A DNA stretch of 64,000 nt from Sphingomonas profundi (GTDB lineage: Bacteria; Pseudomonadota; Alphaproteobacteria; Sphingomonadales; Sphingomonadaceae): NCBI RefSeq assembly GCF_009739515.1, contig NZ_CP046535.1, positions 1,116,001-1,180,000 on the forward strand. Direction: 5' to 3'. The notes beneath the pieces were generated by a model. That model ran no database searches. It saw only the letters and a program-made list of their open reading frames with translations, and was not told where the DNA came from. How positions within the stretch are numbered: position 1 is the stretch's first letter; the number at the start of each line of letters is the position of its first letter. Both the position numbers and the translations under genes were made by a program. Shown one piece after another: positions 1 to 10,047 of this stretch.

Positions 1-2
1 AT

Positions 3-1415
<1,413 letters not shown>

Positions 1416-1417
1416 CG

Positions 1418-1693
1418 GTGGCGGCGATCCGGCTGGTCGTTCGCGGCCGCGTCCAGGGCGTGTTCTTCCGCGACTGGACGGTACGGGCGGCGCGATCGGC
1501 CGGCATCGCCGGCTGGGTGCGCAACCGATTCGATGGCGCGGTGGAGATCCACGCCGAGGGCGACGCCGCGGCGCTGGACGACTTCGCCGCCGCCTGCCGA
1601 CATGGGCCTGAACGGGCGCGGGTGGACGCGCTGGAAGCGAATGACGCGACCGTTACCGGCGCTCAGATTTTCGAGCGGCGACCCGATGCCTGA
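1418..1693 (+). CDS. acyP: Acylphosphatase
   Basis: A 91-residue acylphosphatase, the normal size, which hydrolyses acyl phosphates such as acetyl phosphate. The active-site segment GRVQGVFFRDW places the phosphate-binding arginine at residue 18, and the catalytic asparagine is N36 in GWVRN. The GTG start two bases after the acs stop fits the family N-terminus; an in-frame opening at 1208 lies inside acs and is not used. The link to acetyl-CoA synthetase suggests a role in acetate or acetyl-phosphate metabolism, which is inference. Confidence 0.93.
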   Translation: MAAIRLVVRGRVQGVFFRDWTVRAARSAGIAGWVRNRFDGAVEIHAEGDAAALDDFAAACRHGPERARVDALEANDATVTGAQIFERRPDA

Positions 1694-1831
1694 TCGCTTC
1701 GCGCCCGCCGCCTGATCGCACCGCGCTCACCGGCTGAGCGCCGCGACGATCCGGCGGCGTGCCGCGACAATCGCGATGGAAAGCGCCACGACCCGGCTGC
1801 CATCGATCGCGCTTTGTTCTATACTGCGGCC

Positions 1832-2923
1832 ATGTCGGACGAGCCGATCAGCGACGAGGCGCCACGCACCCGCCGGATCATCCATGTCGACATGGATGCC
1901 TTCTACGCCTCGGTCGAGCAGCGCGACGATCCGGCCTTGCGGGGGAAGCCGGTAGCTGTCGGGGGCGGATCGGCGCGCGGCGTGGTGGCGGCGGCCAGCT
2001 ACGAGGCGCGCGTGTTCGGCGTGCGATCGGCGATGGCGTCCGTCACCGCCCGGCGGCGCTGCCCGGACCTGCTGTTCGTGAAGCCGCGCTTCGACGTCTA
2101 CAAGGCTGTCTCGAACGAAATCAGGGAGATATTCGCCGGCTTCACCGATCTGATCGAACCGCTGTCGCTGGACGAGGCGTATCTCGACGTGACCGACACC
2201 GTCGCCGCGCACGGCTCCGCCACCGCGATCGCGCAGGCGATCCGCGCCGCCATCCGCGCGCGGACCGGCCTCACCGCCTCGGCCGGCGTCTCGTACAACA
2301 AGTTCATCGCCAAGATCGCTTCGGACCAGAACAAGCCGGACGGGCTCTGCGTGATCCCGCCGCATCGCGGGCCGGATTTCGTTGCGGCGCTGCCGGTGAA
2401 GCGGTTCCACGGCATCGGCCCGGTGACGGCGGCGCGGATGGCGCGGCTGGGAATCGAGACCGGCGCCGACCTGCGGGCGCGGCCGCTCGCGTGGCTGCAG
2501 GCGGAGTTCGGCAAGGCGGCCGATTATTATCATCGCGCCGCCCGCGGCGAGGACGACCGCCCGGTGCGGCCCAACCGCATCAGCAAGTCGGTGGGCGCCG
2601 AACGTACCTTCGACACCGATCTGACCGCGCTGCCCGACCTGCTGGAGCGGCTGGATGTGGCGGTGGAGGCGGCTTGGGCGCGGGTGGAGCGCGCCGGCCT
2701 GCGCGGGCGGACGGTGACGCTGAAGGTTAAGTTCGCCGACTTCCGCCAGATCACCCGCGCCCGCAGCTTCGCCACCCCCATAGCCGGCCGCGCCGCCTTC
2801 GCCGAGGCGGGCGCCGCGCTGCTGGCGGCGCTGATGCCGCTGCCGCTGGGCGTGCGCCTGATCGGCCTGACACTCTCCGGCTTCGACGGCGAGGAGGAGC
2901 GGCAGTTGGGGCTGGGGCTGTGA
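1832..2923 (+). CDS. dinB: DNA polymerase IV (Y family)
   Basis: Error-prone translesion polymerase of 363 residues. The palm starts with DMDAFYASVEQRDDP, which carries a catalytic aspartate; the second catalytic region contains SLDEAYLDVTD; the segment SAGVSYNKFIAKIASDQNKP is the usual finger/palm signature; and a helix-hairpin-helix follows at GIGPVTAARM. The little-finger region is complete. ATG at 1832 was chosen over an upstream TTG at 1814 because it gives the normal short N-terminus. No clear LexA box was seen in the 138 bases before it. It converges on higBA. Confidence 0.96.
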   Translation: MSDEPISDEAPRTRRIIHVDMDAFYASVEQRDDPALRGKPVAVGGGSARGVVAAASYEARVFGVRSAMASVTARRRCPDLLFVKPRFDVYKAVSNEIREIFAGFTDLIEPLSLDEAYLDVTDTVAAHGSATAIAQAIRAAIRARTGLTASAGVSYNKFIAKIASDQNKPDGLCVIPPHRGPDFVAALPVKRFHGIGPVTAARMARLGIETGADLRARPLAWLQAEFGKAADYYHRAARGEDDRPVRPNRISKSVGAERTFDTDLTALPDLLERLDVAVEAAWARVERAGLRGRTVTLKVKFADFRQITRARSFATPIAGRAAFAEAGAALLAALMPLPLGVRLIGLTLSGFDGEEERQLGLGL

Positions 2924-2946
2924 ACCCCGCGCCGCGTGATCCGGGT

Positions 2947-3246
2947 TCAGGCGGGCGTCAGTGCCTCTATGCGCGGTGCGCCGGCATGCGCGCGAGCGTC
3001 GGCGAGGTCATGGGCCGCCTGCATCCGCATCAGCGTATCGGCCTGCAGGCCGAACGCCTGCTCGAAACGCAACGCCATCTCGGCCGAGAGGCCGGCCCGT
3101 CCGTTGAGAAGCGCGCTCAGCGCCTGCCGGCTGACATGCAGATGATCGGCAAGCCGCGAGATCGAGAGGGCATTCGCCTCCACCACCTCGGTGCGGAGCC
3201 ACTCGCCGGGATGAACCCGGAAGCTCGGATGAACCCGGACAGCCAT
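2947..3246 (-). CDS. higA: HigA-type antitoxin (XRE helix-turn-helix)
   Basis: A 99-residue antitoxin with one XRE/Cro helix-turn-helix (ISRLADHLHVSRQALSALLNG) followed by the helix typical of the HigA family. It would neutralise the adjacent HigB RNase and repress the operon. The ATG shares its A with the TGA of higB (TGATG), so translation is coupled; the frame is open further upstream, but those codons overlap higB. The toxin-first order is normal for higBA. Confidence 0.9.
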   Translation of the reverse strand: MAVRVHPSFRVHPGEWLRTEVVEANALSISRLADHLHVSRQALSALLNGRAGLSAEMALRFEQAFGLQADTLMRMQAAHDLADARAHAGAPRIEALTPA

Positions 3247-3530
3247 CAGTGATAATCCTCCAGATCGAGGTCGACGATAGCGCCGGCGGCATCGAGCCGG
3301 AACGTCATCCGCCAGTTGCGCGTGACCGTGAGCGACCATGTGCCGGCACGATCGCCACCCAACTGATGCGCGCCGAAATTGGGTGGAACGTACAACTCTG
3401 CAATCTCTTCGATTGCCGCGATGTACGCGATCATGTTGCGGATGCGGGACACGTCACCTGGCAGGCCACGCGCATTGCCGGTTTCGACGAAGCGGCGCAG
3501 CGCCTTGTGCGTGATCGTCCCGATCTCCAC
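3246..3530 (-). CDS. higB: HigB/RelE-type toxin
   Basis: A 94-residue RelE/HigB toxin, expected to cut mRNA on the ribosome. Family features seen: RFVETGNARGLPGD near the N-terminus, LGGDRAGTWSLTVTRNWRMTF in the centre and the end VDLDLEDYH with its histidine. The start is GTG at 3530; no Shine-Dalgarno sequence precedes it, and the nearest promoter-like boxes lie so close that the message could be leaderless. It overlaps higA by one base. Confidence 0.9.
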   Translation of the reverse strand: MEIGTITHKALRRFVETGNARGLPGDVSRIRNMIAYIAAIEEIAELYVPPNFGAHQLGGDRAGTWSLTVTRNWRMTFRLDAAGAIVDLDLEDYH

Positions 3531-3536
3531 GAGATC

Positions 3537-3578
3537 TAGGTACGTCGCGACACACCCGGTGTCAAGTGTAGCTTTACA
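3537..3578 (-). promoter_or_regulatory. Candidate higBA promoter and operator
   Basis: Read on the minus strand, a perfect TTGACA (3565-3560) is followed after 17 bases by TACCTA (3542-3537), a weak -10 match. Just upstream is the palindrome TGTA-N4-TACA (3567-3578), a plausible operator for HigA autoregulation. Transcription would start at or next to the higB GTG. This is pattern matching only. Confidence 0.4.
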
Positions 3579-3611
3579 GGCTTGGACCCGACGATTGCCT
3601 TTCGCCCCCTC

Positions 3612-4637
3612 TCAGCGCGCCAGCGTACGGTTGAAGAAGCGGGCGATCACGCGGTAGGCCTCGCGCGATTCGGGCAGTTCCGCGTCCGAGAAGAAGCTGT
3701 GCCACATGCCGTCCCACACGTGGAGTTCGGCGGGCACCGCCTGCGCCACCAGCGCGCGGTGGGAGCGCAGCACGGCGCTCAGCGCGAAATCGCGCGTGCC
3801 GCTGATCAGCAGGGTCGGCGGGAAGGCGGCGACCACCTTGGGGTCGACGGCCGGCAGCACCAGCGGATCATCCTGGCGCGCCCTGGCGAAATAGCCGCGC
3901 GCCGTGATCGGCGGCGCGGCCGTGGGCAGCGCGCCGTTGGACAAAGCGGGCGAGATGTAGGCGCCGTCCCCGTCGAAATCGGTGATGCCGGCGCAGAACA
4001 GGCCGATCGCGCCCGGGCGCGGCAGGCCCTGCGCGGCGATCGCGGCCACCGCCTCGCCGGTCAGGATCGATCCGGCGGAGCAGCCGTAGATGCCGATCGC
4101 GGCCGGCGCATGATCCGCCAGCAGCGCGCGATAGACCGCTACGACATCGTCGCTGCCGGCGGGGAACAGATGCTCCGGCGCCATGCGATAGTCGATCGCG
4201 ATCACCCTAACGCCGGCCTCGGCCGCGATCGGGATGGCCTCCACCCGCCCGCCGCTGCCGGCGCCCCACAGAAAGGCGCCGCCGTGCACGTTCAGCAGCA
4301 CGCGCCCGCGATTGGCGGCGGGAACCCCGCCTCGGGGCTCGATGATCTCGACGGGAACGCCGCCGATCCGCCCGGCACGGATCGTGACCGGGAAGATCGC
4401 GTGCATGCGGCGCGCCCGGGCGCCGTTGATCGCGTCATAATGCGCGCGGGCGGCGGCGATCGGCTCCTTCGTCCAGTCCTTGCCGGGCACCGCCACGTCT
4501 CGCGCGAACACGGCGCGCGCCTCGGCGGAGGCGTGGGCCGGGAAGGGTATCGTGCCGGCGGGCAGCGTCACGTCTCCCTCGGCGGCCGGCGCGGCGGATG
4601 CGGCGAGCGCCAGCAGGGGGATCAGGAAGCGGTGCAT
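3612..4637 (-). CDS. Secreted alpha/beta hydrolase (HSL/acetyl-esterase type)
   Basis: A 341-residue protein with an N-terminal signal peptide (MHRFLIPLLALAASAAPAAE). The oxyanion-hole motif HGGAF and the nucleophile elbow GCSAG, where most relatives have GDSAG, place it in the hormone-sensitive-lipase/acetyl-esterase group; the C-terminal aspartate (SGTRDF) and histidine (MWHSFF) complete the triad. It probably hydrolyses small esters in the periplasm. ATG at 4637 starts the signal peptide; the in-frame codon at 4709 would bury it. It is divergent from the LacI regulator with a gap of under 100 bases, so the regulator might also control it. Confidence 0.85.
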   Translation of the reverse strand: MHRFLIPLLALAASAAPAAEGDVTLPAGTIPFPAHASAEARAVFARDVAVPGKDWTKEPIAAARAHYDAINGARARRMHAIFPVTIRAGRIGGVPVEIIEPRGGVPAANRGRVLLNVHGGAFLWGAGSGGRVEAIPIAAEAGVRVIAIDYRMAPEHLFPAGSDDVVAVYRALLADHAPAAIGIYGCSAGSILTGEAVAAIAAQGLPRPGAIGLFCAGITDFDGDGAYISPALSNGALPTAAPPITARGYFARARQDDPLVLPAVDPKVVAAFPPTLLISGTRDFALSAVLRSHRALVAQAVPAELHVWDGMWHSFFSDAELPESREAYRVIARFFNRTLAR

Positions 4638-4735
4638 GGCGTGGTCCTCCGTCACGAAGGAGGGTGCGCATAGCGTCGCGCAGTTGTCGGCGCCACCGTG
4701 GGGTGGCATGCCGGTGTCGCGACGGCGGGGGCGAG

Positions 4736-5743
4736 ATGGCGAGCGACGATGCGGGCCGGGCGGGTGGCGCCCGGCTGACGATGGCGGATCTCTCGCGCAT
4801 CGCGGGGGTGTCGAAGATCACGGTCTCGCGCGCGTTGCGCGACAGCGATCTGGTGCGCCCGGAACTGCGCGCGCGTATCCGCGAGCTGGCCGAGAGCAAG
4901 GGCTACCGGCTGAACGTGGCCGCGCGCGACCTGCGCCTGCAGCGACGGCGGCGGGTGGCGGTGATCGTCGAGATGCAGCCTTCGGAGGAGCGGCCGATGT
5001 CCGATCCCTACCCGCTGGCGCTGCTGGGGGGCATCGTGCAGGAATGTTCGTCGGCCGGCTACGGCGTGCTGCTGACCACCGCCGAGCCGAAGATGCGGGC
5101 CGAGGTGGAGGATGCCAGCGGCATCATCCTGCTGGGCCAGGGATCGCACGACGATGCGGTGCGGCGGCTGGCCGGCCACCGCGTGCCGCTGGTGATCTGG
5201 GGGGCGGACGACGGCTTCGACGGCCAGGCGATCGTCGTCGGCAGCGACAATCGCCACGGCGGACAGCAGGCGGCGGGGCACCTGCTGCGCGCCGGACGGC
5301 GGCGGCTGGCCTTCGTCGGCGATACCAGCCACGCCGAGCTCGCCGATCGCCACGCCGGCTTCGGCGAGACGGCGGCGGCCGGCGGCGCGGCGATCGTGGC
5401 GACCTGCGCGGCGGGCTTCACCGTCGCATCGGCGCGGGCGGCGGTGGCGGATCTGATCGCCGGCGGCCCGGCCATCGACGGCCTGTTCGCCGCCAGCGAC
5501 CTGATGGCGATCGGCGCGGTGGAGGCGATCCGCGCGGCGGGCCTGACCGTGCCGGGCGACATATCCGTGATCGGCTACGACGATTCGCCGGCCGCCGCGG
5601 CGCACGCGCCGCCGCTCTCCACGATCCGGCAGGATTGGGTCGCCGGCGGACGCCTGCTCGCCACCAAGCTGATCGCCTGCCTGAGCGGCGCACCCGCCGC
5701 GTCCGAGATGCTGGAGACGGAACTGGTCGCGCGCGGCACGTAG
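4736..5743 (+). CDS. LacI-family transcriptional regulator
   Basis: A 335-residue regulator with an N-terminal LacI helix-turn-helix (MADLSRIAGVSKITVSRALR) and hinge, followed by a periplasmic-binding-like sensor domain with the usual FAASDLMAIGA and PGDISVIGYDD segments. It sits directly before the GH65 phosphorylase operon in the same direction and most likely represses it until the sugar is present. ATG at 4736 was chosen because the DNA-binding domain follows it at the normal distance; the opening from 4598 runs through the divergent gene region. A TGnTATCGATAnCA palindrome lies between it and the phosphorylase. Confidence 0.92.
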   Translation: MASDDAGRAGGARLTMADLSRIAGVSKITVSRALRDSDLVRPELRARIRELAESKGYRLNVAARDLRLQRRRRVAVIVEMQPSEERPMSDPYPLALLGGIVQECSSAGYGVLLTTAEPKMRAEVEDASGIILLGQGSHDDAVRRLAGHRVPLVIWGADDGFDGQAIVVGSDNRHGGQQAAGHLLRAGRRRLAFVGDTSHAELADRHAGFGETAAAGGAAIVATCAAGFTVASARAAVADLIAGGPAIDGLFAASDLMAIGAVEAIRAAGLTVPGDISVIGYDDSPAAAAHAPPLSTIRQDWVAGGRLLATKLIACLSGAPAASEMLETELVARGT

Positions 5744-5776
5744 GGCGGCGCGTGCGCTCTCGTGCACATCGCCTAT

Positions 5777-5790
5777 TGTTATCGATATCA
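5777..5790 (+). promoter_or_regulatory. Candidate LacI-type operator before the GH65 operon
   Basis: The sequence TGTTATCGATATCA is a 14-base palindrome with one mismatched pair and a central CG, the usual form of LacI-family operators. It lies 54 bases before the phosphorylase start, in the only intergenic gap of the operon that is long enough for a promoter. A second TGnTATCGATATCA copy lies inside the coding region at 6416-6429. Confidence 0.5.
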
Positions 5791-5843
5791 TACACCGCTA
5801 CAAGGCTCGCAAGCGGCGATGAGACGCGCGGGCGGAGGGGCAG

Positions 5844-8072
5844 TTGGCCAGATTGGCAGAGCGGGACGAGCGACGGGTGCGGGGCGACGGCTGGACCGTC
5901 GTGATCGACGATCGCGCCCCCGATGCGTGGGCCGCCACCATCCTGGCGCTGTCGAACGGACAGGTCGGCATACGCGGCGTGGCCGAGCATGTCGCGCGCG
6001 GCGAAGGCGCCGCCTTCCTGGCCGGCATGTACGAGACGGTGCCGATCCACTATCATGAACGGCTTTCCGGCTTCGCCCGATCGACCGACACGCGCGTGCC
6101 GGTGGCCGACGGGCTCGCCATCGATATCGCGGTTGACGGCGTACCGCTCAGCGGCGCGCCCGGCGCGTCCGAGAGCAGCCTCGATCTCCGCCGTGGCCTC
6201 GTCACCCGCACCGCGCAATGGACCGTCGGCGGGCGCGCGGTGACGGTGACGGCCGAGCGGGTCGTGCCGTTCGATCGCGCCGCCACCGTGGCGCTGCGCC
6301 TCTCCGTCACCGCCGAGGGCGCGCGCGAGATCGCCTTCACCTCCCGCCTGGTGGTCGCGGCGCAGGCGCAGGGGCAGGGAGACGATCCGCGCATCGGTGT
6401 CGATTTGGGCGCTGGTGGTATCGATATCACCGACAGCGGGCCGCACCATCTGATCCAGCGGACGCGTGCCAGCGGTCGGCAGATCGCGATCGCGCAGGCG
6501 CATTCGCCCGCCGGAGAAGCGTCGGACTCGCGGCCGGTGGAGCGGATCGGCATCGCCGGGGCGCGTGCGACGCTCACCAAGGCGTTCGCCTATGCGGAGG
6601 ATCCCGCGGCGGCCGAGGATGCCGCCCGTGCAGCCGTGGCGACCGGCTTCGATGCCCTGGTCGAAGGGCAGGAGCGGGCGCTCGCCGCCTTCTGGCGGGT
6701 GGTGGACCTGGAACTGCCCGATGTTCATGCGGAACAGGCGCTGCGGCTGAACCTGTTCCACCTGTTCCAGGCGGCCAGCCGTGACGGGGCCGGCAGCGTC
6801 GCCGCCAAGGGACTGACCGGCGAGGGCTATGAGGGCCATTATTTCTGGGACACGGAGGCGTTCGTCCTGCCCGTGCTCGCCTTCACCGCGCCGGCGCTGG
6901 CGCGGGAGATGCTGCGCTACCGCTTCAACACGCTCGACGCGGCCCGCGCCAATGCCCGCGCGCTGAACCATGAACATGGCGCGCTCTATGCGTGGCGCAC
7001 GATCGGGGGCGGCGAATGTTCGGCCCACTATCCCAGCGGTTCGGCGCAGTACCACATCAACGCCGCGATCGCCTTCGCCATCGGCATCTACCATGCCGCG
7101 ACCGGCGACGACGCCTTCATGGCCGAGATGGGCGCCGAGATGCTGGTGGAGACCGCGCGCATCTGGTTGCAGATCGGCCACCACGATGCGCGGCGCGGCG
7201 GCTTCTCGATCCAGGGCGTGACCGGGCCGGACGAATATACCGCGCTGATCGACAACAACTGGTACACCAACCGCATGGCGCAGAAGCATCTGCGCCTAGC
7301 TGTGCGCACCGCCGCCAGCCTGGCCGCGCGGGACGATGCGGGCTGGCGCGCGCTGTCGCAGCGGCTCGCCCTGTCCGTCGAGGAGATCGCCGGCTGGGCG
7401 CTCGCCGCCGACGCCATGCTGCTGCCCTATGACGAGGCTCTCGGCGTTGACGCGCAGGATGACAGCTTCCTCGCCAAGCCGCGGTGGGACGTCGCCGGCA
7501 CGCCGGCGGATCGCCTGCCGCTGCTGCTGCACAACCATCCGCTGACGCTCTACCGCCACCAGGTCGCCAAGCAGGCCGATCTCGTGCTCGGCATGGTGCT
7601 GGGCGGTGAGGAGATCGACCGCGATCGCAAGCGGCGCAACTTCGATTATTATTCCGGCGTCACGATCCACGATTCGACGCTCTCGGCGGGCAGCTTCGCG
7701 ATCCTGGCAGCGGAGGTGGGTGCCGGGGAGGATGCCTGGCGCTTCTTCCGCGAGACGCTGTTCGTCGATCTCGACGATCTGCACGGCAATACCGATCACG
7801 GCGCGCACATGGCGGCGATGGCGAACAGCTGGCTGGCGCTGGCCTGGGGCTATGGCGGGCTGCGGGTGAGCGACGGGCAGTTGCGGCTGGCCCCGACCCG
7901 CCCGGCGGCGTGGAACGGCTACCGCTTCGGCATCCTGTGGCGGGGCACGCGCCTGTCGGTCGCGGTGGATCGCGACGGCGTCACCTATCGCGCGGCCGGC
8001 GGCGGCATCGCCTTCGCGCATCGCGGCACGCCCGTGTCGCTGGACGCGGGCGGGGAGGCGAAGTTCGCATGA
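5844..8072 (+). CDS. Glycoside hydrolase family 65 disaccharide phosphorylase
   Basis: A 742-residue GH65 enzyme, the family that splits maltose, trehalose, kojibiose or nigerose with phosphate to give beta-glucose 1-phosphate. Seen: a large N-terminal beta-sandwich, the helical-barrel segment EGHYFWDTEAFVLPVL, the general-acid motif VTGPDEYTALIDNNWYTN (Glu about residue 464) and KQADLVLGMVL, which lines the phosphate site. There is no signal peptide, so it is cytoplasmic. The TTG at 5844 follows GGAGGGG closely; a TTG three codons later is equally possible. The next gene, beta-phosphoglucomutase, takes the product; the exact disaccharide cannot be told from sequence. It overlaps pgmB by ATGA. 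Confidence 0.92.
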   Translation: MARLAERDERRVRGDGWTVVIDDRAPDAWAATILALSNGQVGIRGVAEHVARGEGAAFLAGMYETVPIHYHERLSGFARSTDTRVPVADGLAIDIAVDGVPLSGAPGASESSLDLRRGLVTRTAQWTVGGRAVTVTAERVVPFDRAATVALRLSVTAEGAREIAFTSRLVVAAQAQGQGDDPRIGVDLGAGGIDITDSGPHHLIQRTRASGRQIAIAQAHSPAGEASDSRPVERIGIAGARATLTKAFAYAEDPAAAEDAARAAVATGFDALVEGQERALAAFWRVVDLELPDVHAEQALRLNLFHLFQAASRDGAGSVAAKGLTGEGYEGHYFWDTEAFVLPVLAFTAPALAREMLRYRFNTLDAARANARALNHEHGALYAWRTIGGGECSAHYPSGSAQYHINAAIAFAIGIYHAATGDDAFMAEMGAEMLVETARIWLQIGHHDARRGGFSIQGVTGPDEYTALIDNNWYTNRMAQKHLRLAVRTAASLAARDDAGWRALSQRLALSVEEIAGWALAADAMLLPYDEALGVDAQDDSFLAKPRWDVAGTPADRLPLLLHNHPLTLYRHQVAKQADLVLGMVLGGEEIDRDRKRRNFDYYSGVTIHDSTLSAGSFAILAAEVGAGEDAWRFFRETLFVDLDDLHGNTDHGAHMAAMANSWLALAWGYGGLRVSDGQLRLAPTRPAAWNGYRFGILWRGTRLSVAVDRDGVTYRAAGGGIAFAHRGTPVSLDAGGEAKFA

Positions 8073-8737
8073 GCGCCACCCTGCCGCGCCGCCTGTCGGC
8101 CGTGATCTTCGATCTGGACGGCGTGCTCACCGATACCGCGACGGCGCATTATCGCGCGTGGAAGCGGCTGGCCGACGAGCTGGGCATCCCGTTCGACGAG
8201 GCGGACAATGCGGCGCTGAAGGGCATCGACCGCATGGGATCGCTGGCGCTGATCCTGGCGAAGGATCGCGGCCGCACGCATGACGAAGCCGCCCGCGCCG
8301 CCTACGCCGCGCGCAAGAACGGCTGGTATGTCGATGAGATCGCCCGCTTCGGCCCGGGCGACCTGTTCGCCGGCGCGGCCGAGAGCCTGCGGGCGATCCG
8401 CGCCGCCGGGCTTCGCACGGGGCTTGCCTCCGCCAGCCGCAACGCGCCCGCGCTGATCGATCGGCTCGGCATCGCCGGCCTGTTCGACGTCGTCGTCGAT
8501 CCGGCGAGCCTCGCCGCCGGCAAGCCCGCGCCGGATATCTTCCTGGCCGCCGCCGCCGCCATCGGTGCCGACCCCGCCGACTGCCTTGGCGTGGAGGATG
8601 CCGCCGCCGGCATCGCCGCGATCCGCGCCGCCGGCATGACCGCGCTTGGCATCGGCACGCCGGCCGAGCTGCCGGGCGCGGATCGCGTGATCCCGCACAT
8701 CGGCGCCTTCCGGCTGGACGACTACCATGCCCGCTGA
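8069..8737 (+). CDS. pgmB: Beta-phosphoglucomutase (HAD superfamily)
   Basis: A 222-residue HAD enzyme converting beta-glucose 1-phosphate to glucose 6-phosphate. The motif FDLDGVLTDTATAHYRAW holds the nucleophile D15 and the acid/base D17, the second being the mark of phosphoglucomutases. The cap follows (GIDRMGSLALIL), then ASASRNA (motif II), KPAPDIF (lysine motif) and GVEDAAAGI (metal-binding acidic pair). It is coupled to the GH65 gene by ATGA and overlaps the transporter gene by 11 bases, so the three work as one unit. Confidence 0.93.
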   Translation: MSATLPRRLSAVIFDLDGVLTDTATAHYRAWKRLADELGIPFDEADNAALKGIDRMGSLALILAKDRGRTHDEAARAAYAARKNGWYVDEIARFGPGDLFAGAAESLRAIRAAGLRTGLASASRNAPALIDRLGIAGLFDVVVDPASLAAGKPAPDIFLAAAAAIGADPADCLGVEDAAAGIAAIRAAGMTALGIGTPAELPGADRVIPHIGAFRLDDYHAR

Positions 8738-10025
8738 GCAAACGCGCGGCGCGCGGCGGCGCGCGACGATCGCGCTGATCCTCACCTACGCCAATTTCGC
8801 GGTGCTGCTGAACAGCGTCGGCACGGTGATCCTGCAGTCGATCGCCAGCTTCGGCGTGGGCGCGCGCGACGCGGCGATCCTGGAGGCGTTCAAGGATCTG
8901 CCGATCGCGATCGTCTCGTTCGCGGTCGCGGCCTTCCTGCCCCGGCTGGGTTATCGGCGCGGCATGATGGTGGGCCTCGCCATCGTCACCGTCGCCTGCG
9001 CGGCGATGCCGCTGGCGCCGGGCTTCCTCACCGCCAAGATCCTGTTCCTGGCGGTCGGCGTCTCGTTCGCGCTGGTGAAGACGGCCACCTACGCGATGAT
9101 CGGCCTGCTCACCCGCGACGATCGCGGCCACGCGGCGCTGACGAACCTGATCGAGGGGCTGTTTATGGTCGGCGTGCTCGCCGGCTACTGGCTGTTCAGC
9201 GCCTTCATCGATCCGGCCGATCCGGGCGCGCTCGGCTGGCTGGACGTCTACTGGGTGCTGGCGGCGGTCTCGGCGGCGAACCTGCTGCTGCTGCTGCTCA
9301 GCCCGATGGACGAGAGCGGCAGCCGCATCGCCGGCGTGCCGCCGATCGAGGAGGCGCGCGCCATGGTCGCGCTGCTGGCCCGCGCGGCGGTGGTGGCGTT
9401 CGTCGCGGCGGCCTTCCTCTACGTGCTGATCGAACAGAGCGTCGGATCCTGGCTGCCCACGTTCAACGCCACCGTGCTGCACCTGCCGCAGGCGATGAGC
9501 GTGCAGGCGGCGAGCCTCTACGCCGCCACGCTGGCGATCGGGCGGATGGCGGCGGGCGTGCTGATCCGCGGCGCCGGCTGGCTGCCGGTGCTGCTCGGCT
9601 GCGTGGCCGGCATGCTGGCCGTGATCCTGATCGTGGTGCCGCTGGCCGAGGGGTTGACGCCGCGACCGGGCATGACGTGGGCCGATGCGCCGCTCGCCAC
9701 CTATGCGATGCCGCTGATCGGCCTGTTCCTGGCGCCGATCTATCCCACGATCAACTCGGTGATCCTCTCCTCCCTGCCGCGCACGCGCCATGCCGCGATG
9801 GCGGGGCTGATGATCATGTTCTCCGCGCTCGGCGGCACCACCGGCAGCTTCATCACGGGCCGCATGTTCGCGGCGTTCGGCGGCACCACCGCTTTCCGCC
9901 TGGTGATCGTGCCGGTGCTGCTGCTGGCCCTCGCGCTCGCGATGCTGCGCCGGCTGGCGCGCCCGGCGGCCGCGGCCACAGGGCCGGAGGATGGCCCGCA
10001 CCCCATCACACCCTTGTCTGCCTAG
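8727..10025 (+). CDS. MFS sugar transporter
   Basis: A 432-residue major-facilitator protein with about 12 membrane segments, the best visible being ILTYANFAVLLNSVGTVIL, AIVSFAVAAFLP and the segment around EGLFMVGVLAGYWLFSAFI, reminiscent of the FucP/GlcP sugar:proton symporter branch. It lies between the phosphomutase and a TonB receptor, so it probably brings the disaccharide across the inner membrane after the receptor has carried it across the outer one. ATG at 8727 overlaps pgmB by 11 bases. The family is clear; the substrate is inferred from neighbours. Confidence 0.85.
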   Translation: MPAEQTRGARRRATIALILTYANFAVLLNSVGTVILQSIASFGVGARDAAILEAFKDLPIAIVSFAVAAFLPRLGYRRGMMVGLAIVTVACAAMPLAPGFLTAKILFLAVGVSFALVKTATYAMIGLLTRDDRGHAALTNLIEGLFMVGVLAGYWLFSAFIDPADPGALGWLDVYWVLAAVSAANLLLLLLSPMDESGSRIAGVPPIEEARAMVALLARAAVVAFVAAAFLYVLIEQSVGSWLPTFNATVLHLPQAMSVQAASLYAATLAIGRMAAGVLIRGAGWLPVLLGCVAGMLAVILIVVPLAEGLTPRPGMTWADAPLATYAMPLIGLFLAPIYPTINSVILSSLPRTRHAAMAGLMIMFSALGGTTGSFITGRMFAAFGGTTAFRLVIVPVLLLALALAMLRRLARPAAAATGPEDGPHPITPLSA

Positions 10026-10047
10026 AAGAAGAAACGGGAGGAAAACC

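Noticed and set aside
2924-2946. Terminator between dinB and higA
   Set aside because: Only a loose GAACCC/GGGTTC pairing with a long loop and no T-run; not convincing.
6121-6135. Another TCGATATC stretch in the GH65 gene as an operator
   Set aside because: It lacks the flanking TGn and nCA of the other two sites.
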